From Tulasnella sp. 424 (Eukaryota; Basidiomycota; Agaricomycetes; Cantharellales; Tulasnellaceae), in assembly GCA_019633425.1 (NCBI GenBank), contig WSUB01000051.1, forward strand, positions 62,001 through 126,000: DNA of 64,000 nt, written 5' to 3'. The position numbers were made by a program, and so were the translations under genes. This document shows positions 16,971-27,174 of the stretch, piece by piece; the stretch's first letter is position 1, and the number at the start of each line of letters is the position of its first letter. Below the pieces are notes generated by a model. That model saw only the letters and a program-made list of their open reading frames with translations, ran no database searches and was not told the origin of the DNA.

Positions 16971-19817
16971 TCAATCAGCACCTCCCTTCCAATTCACTCT
17001 GTAATCAACCGAGCCGCCTCTTCGTCCTCGTTCGACTTCCATGAAATCGTTCATCGCTTTCTCCACTGCCCCTGGGAGGTTAGGCTGGGAGCTGTGGTAA
17101 TCTCGGCGAGGCCGAGAATGGTGTTGTCCAAAATCGCGGGCCGAAGGTGGAACCGAGGACGACGATTCCGCGAGCGCGACGCGCGTGTTGAGGTGACTAA
17201 CACCCATTCGACCTCGGCTACGACTCCTCCTGTTACTTGCATCCCTATCAATTGGTGTTTCGGGCGCAGGAGACTGGCTGGGGGAAACCGAGACAAACTC
17301 CCGGGGTGGTCGCCACACGCCTACTGGTTCCTCAAAAGATCGTCCCGAGTCAATCGTAGGTAGAGCTGGGGCGTGGCCAACAGAACGGGATGCGCTGCTT
17401 CCTACAATGCGCCAAGAGCCCCCGGAGCTGCTTGTCGGGCGCCCTCTCGACCATTCGCTGTGATTGTCACCGCGCTCCTTGGATGCCGAGCGCGAACGAG
17501 CATCCGACGGTGCACGGGACGAAGCTCGCGACGAAGGCGTCGATGAAGCGAGGAGCGGGATGACTGAGGGAGGAATGTACCCTTCTCGGAATGCCTGGAA
17601 TGGGTCGGAGGAATCCTGCGCTGATGGCGATGAGATCGAGGACGCCGGAGAGGAAGGAGTCAAAGAAGAAACGGCAGGTGTTCGGCTGGAAGATCGCGAT
17701 GTCTTGCCCCGTTTGCCTCGTGACCGGCTCCTCTTCTCTTTCGATGATTCAGCAGCGTCGTGCAGGTCCTCCGAAGGCTGGACGGCGGTGGAAGATTCGA
17801 CAACCACGTAGTCGTGTTCTACTTCCGCTTTCTCCGTGACCGGTTCCATACGACGGCCCGACGTGGCGTGAGGAGAGGTGATGAGGCTGAGGGTCGTTGA
17901 GAACAAAGGGTTGTTCACATCAGACGACGTGCTAGGCGAAGGAGGAATGTAGAGCCGGTTTCCTAATCGGTCCCGGGTGGTGTCCTCGCTAGTATCAGGA
18001 TGGAATGACACAGCTTCGCTCGCACAGGTGCTTCCACTGGAGCTCGAAGTCATCTCGCCAGCCTCCAACTCGTGAAGGTCTTCTTCCTCCTCTCCAGCTT
18101 CGTCGACATCCAGATCCCAACCGACTCCCCAACCAACCTCATCGACCATGGAGATAGTCCAGCGTTGCTGAAGGTCGTTGCAAAGGCATCCGTGGAGCAC
18201 GTTCTCTGCCACCCGTCCGATGGTTTTGAGCTGAGATTGAGAGCTTGGAGTGGCGGAGGCGGGGGCTGTTCGTCCACGGGACTTGCTGCGAGGGCGGGCA
18301 CGAGCAGCCACAGGGGACGTAAGCATCGCTGAAGTCTTGGTTCTTGTCCGGCTGGCACTTCGATCGCGGGTCCTGGACCGGCTTGTACCACGTGCACTCC
18401 CACTTCGGGTCCGGCTTCCACTTTGACTCCGGCGTCCAGGTCGTGAGTTAGTCGGACCGCTCGCCCGATAGTTCGAAGGCAGCCTCCAAATACCGCTCAA
18501 GATCTTCATCGTCAAACGCGGTTCAAAGGGATCCTTGAAGGGCAACTGGCCAAACAGGAGGGCGTAGAGAACACAACCGAGGGCCCAGACGTCTTGAGCG
18601 GGGTTTGCTGGTGGGATGTCAGAGGAATGAGATGGTCGAAGGAGCTCCGGAGCAGCGTACGGGAGTGAACCAGGGGCGAAATAGTGCTGAGTGTTGGGCT
18701 TGCTAGAGGCTGAATTTGTATCTGCCTCGTCGGTAAAGGAGTTGGAAAGTCTCGAAGGAAGACGATGTCGTCCACGAGTGCGCCTGACCGAGTCGTGGAG
18801 TGCGAGCGTTACATTCTCTCGTTGGTGCGTAGGTGGCTCGAGGGAAGCACTTGTAGAAGGTTTTTCCTCGTTCGGGTCTTGCATCCATCGAGCAAGTCCA
18901 AAGTCGGCTATCCGGCAGGAACCTTGATCATCCACGAGTACGTTCTCCAATTTGATATCGCCATGCACGAGGCGGACGACCTCGTGGAGGTACTTCAGAC
19001 CCCGGACGACTTGGCGGAAGAGCATGCCGGCATCATCCATGCCGACGCCATCCAACCCATCCATTTTGTGCGAGTTGATTACGTCCAGTAAAGTTCCTGC
19101 TGGACAGTAGAGCGTGAAAAGGAAGGTGGCATCGTCTGTTTCGATGGTGTGGAACAGTGGGAGAATGTGTTCATGGGAGAGTTGTGACCAAATTTTAGAC
19201 TCTTTTGAGAGTCTAACTCTAGCCTCGCTCGCTCCGGGACGCGAGTCGTTTTTGAGGACAATTTTTACGGCCGCCACAGTGGACGGAGAACCATCCGATG
19301 GAGAGGACGAAACCGAAGTCGCTCGCTTCACTGTCGAGAATGCACCCTGACCGATGACTGAACCGAGACGGTAACCGCCGATTATTTCATCTGCAGGAGG
19401 AACAATGCGAGGACGGTTAGGTGAGGAGAACGACATGGACATGGAGTTGGAACGTAAAGACCCGCTAGGAGAGTTGATTCCAGAGAGGAACATGGCAGCT
19501 GGCGAGGAGGGAAAGTCGCCTCCATCCGTTTGGTCGTCCAACGCCTCCTCATAAGGATCCTCGATTCCTGGTGACTTTGGACCTACTGGGCCCCCGAATA
19601 GCGAGAAGAGCGCATGGTCTGCGGGAGCTTGTTTAGCAGGCTGTTGGATGGCGGACGGAGCTGGGGTTGTGGCGGCCCGAAGGTGCGAGGGGATGGCGGG
19701 GTTGGCTCTTGGTTGAGACCACCAGCTTCCAGGGGATGGAAGGGAGATGGGCGTGACTTCGGGTCTCGGCTGTACTTTGCTGGTCGGGTGGACGTTGTGC
19801 ATAGACAGGTGGTTCAC
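16971..19817 (-). CDS. Intronless Ser/Thr protein kinase with RS-rich tail
   Basis: Single exon, 948 residues. The kinase domain spans about residues 145-440: glycine loop IGQGAFSTV, lysine in AAVKIV, catalytic loop VHGDIKLENVL, DFGLAR, AAPELL, DVWALGCVLYALLFG. Between DFG and APE there is an insertion of roughly 60-70 residues, rich in Ser, Arg and Thr, which lengthens the activation loop well beyond the usual. The N-terminus (about 140 residues) and the C-terminal 500 residues are low complexity, the latter with many RS/SR dipeptides (RSRSKSRGR-like), typical of phosphorylated disordered regions. It resembles fungal regulatory kinases with HGDIKLEN loops, but I cannot assign an orthologue. 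The absence of introns is odd beside its intron-rich neighbours. Confidence 0.87.
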   Translation of the reverse strand: MNHLSMHNVHPTSKVQPRPEVTPISLPSPGSWWSQPRANPAIPSHLRAATTPAPSAIQQPAKQAPADHALFSLFGGPVGPKSPGIEDPYEEALDDQTDGGDFPSSPAAMFLSGINSPSGSLRSNSMSMSFSSPNRPRIVPPADEIIGGYRLGSVIGQGAFSTVKRATSVSSSPSDGSPSTVAAVKIVLKNDSRPGASEARVRLSKESKIWSQLSHEHILPLFHTIETDDATFLFTLYCPAGTLLDVINSHKMDGLDGVGMDDAGMLFRQVVRGLKYLHEVVRLVHGDIKLENVLVDDQGSCRIADFGLARWMQDPNEEKPSTSASLEPPTHQRENVTLALHDSVRRTRGRHRLPSRLSNSFTDEADTNSASSKPNTQHYFAPGSLPYAAPELLRPSHSSDIPPANPAQDVWALGCVLYALLFGQLPFKDPFEPRLTMKILSGIWRLPSNYRASGPTNSRPGRRSQSGSRTRSGSARGTSRSRTRDRSASRTRTKTSAMLTSPVAARARPRSKSRGRTAPASATPSSQSQLKTIGRVAENVLHGCLCNDLQQRWTISMVDEVGWGVGWDLDVDEAGEEEEDLHELEAGEMTSSSSGSTCASEAVSFHPDTSEDTTRDRLGNRLYIPPSPSTSSDVNNPLFSTTLSLITSPHATSGRRMEPVTEKAEVEHDYVVVESSTAVQPSEDLHDAAESSKEKRSRSRGKRGKTSRSSSRTPAVSSLTPSSPASSISSPSAQDSSDPFQAFREGYIPPSVIPLLASSTPSSRASSRAPSDARSRSASKERGDNHSEWSRGRPTSSSGGSWRIVGSSASRSVGHAPALPTIDSGRSFEEPVGVWRPPREFVSVSPSQSPAPETPIDRDASNRRSRSRGRMGVSHLNTRVALAESSSSVPPSARDFGQHHSRPRRDYHSSQPNLPGAVEKAMNDFMEVERGRRGGSVDYRVNWKGGAD

Positions 19818-21901
19818 TCTTGAAGCGGTTGGGAAAGCCGAGGCGGGGGAATTTGACAGAATTGCGGGGGTTGCTGTTACTGGTATTATGGACGAACCCT
19901 GCTAGCCAATCAATGGGCTGGAGTCAGCTATTGTAAGAGAGAGATCAAGGCGAGGAGAGGAGGAGATGCAGGGGGGAGAGAGCGGGTGTGAACTCACCAC
20001 AGTCGGGTAAATAAGTGGTTGAGAGTGGTTTAGCGGGCGTTGGGAAGCGAGATGAGCGTCAGAATGTAGAGGCGCAGGTGTGAGGTTTATATGCACTTGC
20101 TGGGTGCTCTGAGGTGCGGGCGATGATGGATAGATGGGCGAGCGATAAGTGGTGGTGGTGGTGGAAGATTGGAGGGGGGTGAGCCAGTAGCTGGATTATG
20201 GGTGAAGTGAGAGGAGGTGATGCGGGACAGGATTTCGCACTGGACCGAGTGAACCGGCCCAAAGCACCCGATCTTAAATCCGAATGTAACCCGACACCAA
20301 ACTTTGTTCCTTCAGCCCCGGTCCCAAAAAGATATATAAGGGGACCCTCAACATGCAGTACACACATTGCGATGCGGCCGCACAATAATTCACCCCATGT
20401 AGTCAACAGAATGGTATATCCCCGTGTCCTCGCTTTGGCCGATCGCCCGAAACGCCGTTGATTCTTGAAAGCCCAAAAGACGACCTGCAAGTTCGCGCTT
20501 ACGGACAAAGGTCTCGAGGGGGCAAAAATTACGTCTCACTCAAGAAAATGCTAGAAAAATATCTCCTTTTTGACTTTGTTCGAGATGACCACATGTATCG
20601 TCTTGCATCCCTGGATGCGGCCTTCCGAACAATCCGCCAGCCTTGCTGTTGGGGGTCACCGAGTAACTTGCCCACCATCCAATCTCGGTCGTAGACTCGT
20701 TGTCGTCACGAGTTCTCCTAATATGGCGCCACATCCTTGCTCTTCTGACCCACCCTTCTGACCCATTCTTGGCACAGCAAACTGACTAGCAATGGGCTCT
20801 AGGGTGCCAGCCCGTTAATAAGAGATTTACATCTCACAGACAGGCAAAGAGCCCCATCCGTTCATTTTCGTCAGCCTAAAATATTTGGGGCGCCCCTGAA
20901 CACCGCACCATCGTTACGCCTCAGGTGGAGTCATCTGATCTCGCCGTTGCCCATCACAAAAGACAATAGCCTCGCTTCCTGCCAAGTCTCTCCCTTGAGG
21001 AATCACACCGTGTATCCACCTGACTCCCTCGAGGCCAGATCAGTGCCCCACCGCGCTCGTGGATTTTTCTCAGCCCGGGATTGGGGATTTCCGACAGTTG
21101 GAGTTAGGGGCTCGAGCTTTTAGCCGGAATGATCGTCGCGCCGCGGGCATTAATCAGGGGCCCCTTGTTCGATGACCAGCAACAGTTGTTGAACCTCGGT
21201 GACGTCAGACAAACCCATCTCTCTTCGAGAAATGCTCCAAGATTTTCCTGAAGATCTCAAAGATTTCGAAGCGCTCAGCGTCTCCCCTATCCTTCTGACT
21301 CCACGCACCGAAGGGGTTCTTAATCAAATCGAAGGCCCCAGTACACTTCGCTATAGCACCCGATCTGATGTCAGCTTCACGAACGTTTGGACAGAGTCTT
21401 GGGACCCGCTTGTCCATCTGACGGTGTAGTCCAGAAGACCAGCTTATTTCTCGGTAGGTTCGAGCGATAGTGGGTTCTCACTGTCACCTGAGATCAGTCC
21501 CTTCCCAGAAGCAATCGGTGTAATCCCGAGGGATTGACCTCTGACCTCCATGCTCGGTCGAACCCGAACCGCTTACAGAATCGCCCTGTGAACGCATACG
21601 CCTCATTGTGCCTTCACTTGGTGTTGAACAGGCATTTGCAACGGTGTGCGACGTCGAAGCGAGACCCGAATCCGCGGAGCCCGCGAAATAAGCTATTTAA
21701 GGTGAAATTACCCATGATCCGCACTGAACAATTGAGTCAAAAGAGATGAAAAGAGAAATGCCATTGACTCGGAAGAGAGGGAAAGGAAGGAACAATCCTT
21801 CGAAGAAAAAGTAAAAGCGCGATATCGTAAAGGGAATTGAGTGGGACTGGGTAATGGGTATGACCTGAATGCGAGGTAGAGCACGCCTTCAAAGAAAGAG
21901 T
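19818..21901. other. Kinase promoter and gene-free region
   Basis: Two kb with no gene I can support. On the minus strand, 19818-20170 is the likely leader/promoter of the kinase, with a CCA/CCT-rich tract (plus strand GTGGTGGTGGTGGAAG near 20150-20166). A TATATAAG element is at about 20332-20339 on plus. A small frame near 21206-21429 (SLREMLQDFPEDLKDF) has no homology I recognise. Confidence 0.4.
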
Positions 21902-23170
21902 TTAGAAAGTCTCCTCCTGATCCTCCTCGGTCGGGGGTTCAAAGCCATCCTGAATAACACGGAAAGCAAAGCACATCAGTACGGCAGATAGTCACTAGCG
22001 CAGTTAGTAACCTTTATTCCCACCTCCGTCTTGTACAGTATCTCCTGAATGCTCTTCAGCGTCGGGTCCTCCTTCCCTTCAGCTTCGACTACATCCAACT
22101 GCTGTTGCACAAGGATCTCGATGTCGCGTAGCTGGGTGGTAAAAGTCGAAATTAATAACAGGCTCTAAGCAAAACAACCAAGTTCAAAAACCCCTCAAAC
22201 CTTGTTAAAGTAGAAATTTCGCTCAAGTTCCAAAGCTTCAATATCTGTCTTGGTTTGTGCCAGCTCTGCCTGTAGCTTTTGAAGAGCTCCGGGGGCCGCT
22301 CCCCCGGTAGCTGAACCTGATCGAGGCCCTGAAAAAGACCCCCCCAAATCGGTAAGTCCCGCTGCGATGCCTTCTCGTCACGTTCGATCAACCCGTACCT
22401 GCTCCTCCTAACGGAGTTCTCCTTCCTGCGCCGGTTGCAGCAGGCTTGACGCTCAACCCAGTACTCCGTGCTGCAATCGGAGCTATAGTTGCCGGCGGTT
22501 CAGCGCCGCCTCCTTTTCGCCTTCCTGCCGCATCATATGGTTCCCCAGAAGCGTTGGCTTCCCAGAATCGTTTAATCCATTGCAAGAACTCGAGATTATC
22601 TCTGTTACGACAGTCATAGCAGTCACTTCCAGTCAGAAATCGATTGTTCATATTTTTTCAAGTGGAGAAAACACGTACTGCATTTTGCACTTGACGAGTT
22701 TTTCGACCGGTATAGGCTGACCAAACAAAAAAACGAAAAAAAAGACGTGTCAAAATTCCATTTGTGGGTCGAACCGCGTCAGTTGAAATGACACTGCAGA
22801 ATTTGGCGCACCTTGTCGATCTTTTTCGCTTTAAAGGTATTCTGCAGAATTTTGAAGTTTGCCAAGTACTCGTATTCGTGCTTAGCGTTCATCTTGACTC
22901 TTCCCATTGGAACGTCGCCTTGATAATGCACCGAAAAGCGCGTTCATCGCGATTAGGTGGTCGTGGCGTTGTTCGGAGCACGATCAATCAATGACTCGCG
23001 ATGGTCAGCGGTGTAGGTCGAAAGCGTCCTTGAGTAACGCGTAACTCACCGTAGATAGAATCGATGATTTGGCAGTAGACCCCTCCAGTTCCGCATTGCT
23101 CAACTTTTGTGTAGTTGAGTTGCAGGAGATCGTTTAGCCACTGGACCAGTTCCGTACGCGATTCGCCCAT
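21902..23170 (-). CDS. EB1/Bim1/Mal3 microtubule plus-end-binding protein
   Basis: Tracks growing microtubule plus ends and recruits partners to them. Seven exons on minus: 23170-23050, 22918-22812, 22716-22679, 22601-22399, 22328-22201, 22131-22024, 21949-21902; about 250 residues. The N-terminal calponin-homology domain begins MGESRTELVQWLNDLL and contains GGVYCQIIDSIYG, VKMNAKHEYEYLANFKILQ and DNLEFLQWIKRFW, all EB1 hallmarks. A Gly/Ala/Pro-rich linker follows, then a coiled coil (ELAQTKTDIEALELERNFYF) and the EB1 homology motif with EILYKTEDGF. The acidic tail ends EETF rather than the EEY of many EB1 proteins, so a CAP-Gly-binding C-terminal tyrosine is missing. The donor of intron 6 can be read in two ways in frame (22023 or 22011), which would add VGIK. 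Confidence 0.95.
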
Positions 23171-23461
23171 CTTCCCTTGCTTTTTTGCAATAATATACGC
23201 TGATGGAGGTGCTATGTGTGTGAGGAGGAGCTCTGTGTGTGAGTGGTCTAAGTGAAGTGGTGGAGAAAAAAAGAAACGTAGGGTAGTAGTGTGAAGGTGG
23301 AACAAACTGGAAACCCCTTGGTCCAGAGTAGAACGTAGAGTGGCTAAAAGCCCGTCTAAGGTCCCCGTTCCATCCACACCCTATAAGAGCTATTGCACCT
23401 TCAACTAGACACTATCCCATCCTTTTCAACACCCTCTCTGTACGATTTGACACGATCGATC
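23171..23461. promoter_or_regulatory. Divergent promoter of EB1 and UBC1
   Basis: Only 291 bases separate the two divergent start codons, so both promoters and both leaders must lie here. No clear TATA box in either direction. Confidence 0.6.
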
Positions 23462-24492
23462 ATGACCGACGCGCGACTACGACGAGTGAACAAGGAGATT
23501 GCAGGCAAGTTCGCCCAGGATACCAGCCCTTGGACGCTGCGCTGATTGAGAGGACCCACCACTCGTTCGACACACCACTCCAGACTGCAGGAAGGACAAG
23601 GCATCCAACGTCGAGATCGAGCTTGTCGATGAGAGTCCCTTCCATCTAATTGGGACTTTCCCCGGTCCACCAGACACACCGTATCAAGGCGGTCGCTTCT
23701 CCGTGGTTCGTGAAAACCCCCTGACGGCGCGTCGAGCTCATCGCCGTCTCATTCGATGCGATGCCTTAACGTTTAGGACATCGTAATACCCGACTCATAT
23801 CCATTCCAGCCGGTCAAGATGAAGTTCCTCACGTAAGCCTCGTTTCCACCTCGCTGTTTTCTTCAACGAGTCGTTTTACGAGACCCTCGGCAATCTACCC
23901 TATTTCAGGAAAGTCTACCACCCGAACGTCTCCTCAGCATCTGGTGCCATCTGCTTGGATATCCTCAAAGATGCTTGGTCGCCCGTCCTCACTCTTAAAT
24001 CCACCCTGATATCGCTGCAATCCTTGCTTTGTTCCCCTGAGCCGAATGATCCACAGGATGCCGAAGGTTCGCGCATCTTCCGCTCAACTTTTCGAAATTA
24101 GAAGGATTTAAAGCTGATTGCGGTGCTGGACAGTCGCAAAGCATTATATGACTTCGCGGTCGTCGTTCAACGACACCGCCCGCTATTGGACGGAGATTTA
24201 TGCTGGCGGTCCGCCATCATCAAAGGGATCCTCATCAGAGCAGAGGGATGAAGTAGCGATTGCTGGTCTCGAAAAGGCCCATGTCGACCAATTCGAGGCT
24301 CTCGGGTTCGAGAGGAGCAAGGTGGTAAGTGGGAAAATCTGAGACTACCTCCATCGCCGTGTGAAGCTGACTTCCTCCCTCGCGGTTCATCTCGGCGCCC
24401 TTCAGATCGATGTTCTCCGTAGACTGAACTATCGTGGTGCCAATGTTGCAAGCATCTCGGAGGACCGCATCATTGACGCTCTGTTGAAGTAA
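23462..24492 (+). CDS. UBC1: Ubiquitin-conjugating enzyme E2 with UBA domain (UBC1/UBE2K type)
   Basis: Accepts ubiquitin from E1 and passes it on with an E3; this class extends K48-linked chains. Six exons: 23462-23504, 23584-23705, 23777-23832, 23909-24066, 24134-24324, 24406-24492; 218 residues. UBC fold with [12 protein letters not shown], the conserved YHPNV, and the active-site cysteine in GAICLDIL. The C-terminal part is a UBA domain ([20 protein letters not shown] to DALLK), which defines the UBC1/UBE2K group. The first intron (23505-23583) uses a GC donor in the consensus context AG/GCAAGT; the GC-AG reading is what restores NKEIADCRKDK. A short, tightly packed gene sharing its promoter region with EB1. 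Confidence 0.95.
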
Positions 24493-24769
24493 CTGGGACT
24501 AGGGTCGTGTCGTTGGACTAGTCGTGCAGCTACAAACACATGCTTATTTAACTTGAAATCATATCTTCTGTCCTCTATTGCTGTGTACGAGTGGATTTCG
24601 ACAGCCTTGGTGTGCTGAGTAGGCGATTGGGTCGCGTTTTACCTCATCATGTTCCTTCCTGAAGCACCCGACGTGTAGAACGTGAGACCGTTTGCTTTTT
24701 GCCAGTTCCAACCGAAACCATCCCATCTCTCTCCCCAGTCCGTACTCTCCCTCCCTTTACAAACCAATA

Positions 24770-25291
24770 ATGCGTCCTACTCTCGCTCGACGGGCACTCG
24801 CTAACCTCGTTCCACCAAAAATTGCAACTCCCTCCAGCGTGGTACGTCTCGCCTGACAACCCGGCCGAAAATGCGTTTTCGCGTTGCTCAAAATATATTC
24901 ACACCCATTCTCATACCATGCCGCCCTTTCCTTCGTGCAGGCGACTGGTGGAACTTCTGCAAGCACCGCATCTATCGTCGAATTCTACTCGAAGCTTCCC
25001 AAGGGACCTTTACCGTCCTCTGCATCATCGGGCATTCGGGCCAGGTACTTTGACGGCAAGAATGCTTCCGGCAAGCCGCTCGTTGCCTTCATTGGTGGCA
25101 TGATGGTCTTTGGTTACACGATCGATTACCATAGTAAGTCGTTGTTTTCTATCCGAGATCGAACGATGTACTCATGACCTCGCCCTTTTAGTGCACTTGA
25201 GTGAGTTCAACCACGGTTGCCAGGCCCAATATCGGAAACACCCGACTGACTTGATTATCTTTCAGAGCACCACAAGCACGGTCATCATTAG
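24770..25291 (+). CDS. ATP17: Mitochondrial ATP synthase subunit f
   Basis: Small membrane subunit of the Fo sector of F1Fo ATP synthase in the inner mitochondrial membrane. Four exons: 24770-24841, 24941-25133, 25192-25200, 25266-25291; 99 residues. The N-terminus MRPTLARRALANLVPPKIA is Arg/Ala-rich, like a mitochondrial targeting sequence. VEFYSKLPKGP and ARYFDGKNASGKP are typical of the fungal family. One transmembrane segment (VAFIGGMMVFGYTIDY) is followed by a His-rich tail, YHMHLKHHKHGHH. The third exon is only 9 nt long and carries MHL; it is needed to reach the family C-terminus. Confidence 0.9.
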
Positions 25292-25749
25292 AGAGCTCTA
25301 TTTTCGTGTATTCCAAACATTTTGCGTCGAATACAATGAGCCGGAGTTGCAGTAGCGTGTTTCATCGCGGCAGCGAAATCTATATTCATTTCAACTTCAG
25401 CCCTCTAGGCCAAAGCTCCGTGCAGGTTCTTCTGCGTGTTAAATGCACTCCTGTTGAGATATTACCGAAAGATCTATAGGCCATGGCTTCGGTTACGCGC
25501 TCGCGTCGCCCATCCATCGAAAAAAAGAGATAGAGGCTTCTCCAGTGCATGCAAATCGTTGCTTCTACCGAGCATGCTAAGTTTTCTTCTGTCATAGAAA
25601 CCGTGAGGGCAGATACGGGCGACTGCAGCGAGGTCATCGAATATTACGACGCCTCAATCTCCAGTTGCATAATATTTCCCGCTGAATAAGCAGAACCACA
25701 GAACGAGTCACTTTAGACTTATCTCCTCTAAAGAATTTTTCCAAACTAC
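25292..25749. other. Intergenic region
   Basis: Between subunit f and the acetyltransferase. Only unsupported minus-strand small frames; presumed 3' flank and promoter. Confidence 0.45.
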
Positions 25750-26298
25750 ATGGAAGCAGAAATTTCTGGGAGGAAAGGTGAGGCATCGTTTGGTCGATGT
25801 ACCTCACAGCCATTTCATTGAACCGACCCTCCCGCAGTCATACTGAGGCGAATCGCCCCGGCCGATACTGTCCAGCTTCGTCACTCGGTCCTCTGGCCAG
25901 ACAAGCCAGTTTCGTTTGTTCTTCTACCTGAGGACAATGATGGGAAGCACTTTGGCGCATTTCTTGGGGACGGTGCAAACGACCCGGTCTCGGTAATCTC
26001 CTTGTTCCAAGAACCTCTTCCCGGCGAGCAGGACACACCCAACCCTCGGCGGGCAGCACGATTTCGGAAATTCGCGACCTCACCCGAATGTCGAGGTCAA
26101 GGCATAGGCAGTGAACTCCTCTCCTTTGCCACAAACCAAGTCAAGGCGATGTGGGGCGTGCAGTGGGTGTGGTGTGATGCCAGAGTGAGTGCCATGGACT
26201 GGTATGTCAAGCGCGGCATGCATGAGTTAGGTGGAGATGGCAATGCGAGATTTTTCAAGGAGCATATTCCATACTTGAAAATGGGGATGGAGGTCTGA
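25750..26298 (+). CDS. GNAT-family N-acetyltransferase
   Basis: Acetyl-CoA-dependent acetyltransferase of the GNAT fold, substrate unknown. Two exons, 25750-25777 and 25838-26298, give 162 residues. Exon 1 encodes only nine codons plus one base (MEAEISGRK); I chose it because an upstream stop (TGA at 25844) blocks the exon-2 frame that would extend leftwards and because the join gives KVILRRIAPADTVQLRH, a standard GNAT beginning. Motif A, which binds acetyl-CoA, is RGQGIGSELLSFA, preceded by RFRKFATSPECRG. DWYVKRGM near the C-terminus is the usual beta-alpha element of motif B. Full length for a minimal GNAT. No partner is suggested by the neighbours. Confidence 0.88.
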
Positions 26299-27174
26299 CG
26301 TCGGAATCGTGTTAAGAAAGGCAACAGTCCGTCCGGGACGGGATTTCTACAGGCGTCGGTCGCCTCGGAGCAGAAGAAAGGAATATTCCCTGATGTTTAG
26401 ATGATTAAAATTGTTCTTCGGGTGGCTGTGGCATGAGCCTTCTGCGCAGGGTAACAGGTCAAAGGTTAGGACAATAGGCCGGAAGGGTTGCCTTAGTCGA
26501 CGTCGTCTTGGTTTCAAGGCGCTTAATCGAGTATCATTAAAAAACGTCCGGCTTCTTATCCCAACTCTGTCGGTGAGTACTGTAGGGGTTTGATGATGTG
26601 CTTTGTTGGTTACTACGGGATGAGAGGCTGAAGCGCGAACCTGGGGCGAGGCATGGGAAAGTTTGGCACGATGTGACAGTGCGGCAATTGGAACCACACC
26701 ACTGCCCTCCCAACAGTCTGTCCACTTGTAACTCCTATCATACAAACTTGTGCATTACAATACATCTTCACCCATTTTACTAGTACTGTCACACCCTTAA
26801 GGCTGTCAAAAAATGTGACTGTCGCCAGGGGTCGAAGTCTGGAACAATGGCTGTGACAGTCAGCCAGCTTCCCTTTATGTCGTCGAACTGCAAAATACCC
26901 GAAACGTCCTCTAACCCTAGATGCCCCACCAAGGCGCCCTAAACGCATTGTTCAACGTGGGATCACCGACGTTCGCGCGAGTTTTATAAAAGGAGGGCAT
27001 CACGCTACCTCCTCGTGGTCTCCATCATACCTTCACGAGCTGGGCTCGACTACACTCACTCAGCTCCTTACGACTAATCTGTTTGCTCTCTAAACCCAAA
27101 CTCCCGCTCATTCGCTCTTTGCACCACCCACCTATACATTTACCCTACTTAAATCAACTCTCACTCCTAATTCA
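26299..27174. other. Intergenic region and promoter of the 27175 gene
   Basis: No gene recognised in 26299-26940. From 26985 it becomes a clear promoter/leader for the gene at 27175. Confidence 0.5.
26985..26992 (+). promoter_or_regulatory. TATA box of the 27175 gene
   Basis: TATAAAAG in the context GTTTTATAAAAGGAGG, a near-ideal TATA box. It is followed by about 150 bases of C/T-rich, ATG-free leader up to the start at 27175. TATA promoters of this quality often mark regulated, strongly expressed genes in fungi. Confidence 0.65.

Noticed and set aside
20059..20508. 149-codon minus-strand frame upstream of the kinase
   Set aside because: Mostly promoter/leader composition (His/Ser/Pro from CCA and CCT tracts), no homology, and crosses a TATA-like element.
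21199..21429. Small plus-strand frame (SLREMLQDFPEDLKDF)
   Set aside because: Looks mildly protein-like, but has no ATG at its start, no splice partners and no family I recognise.
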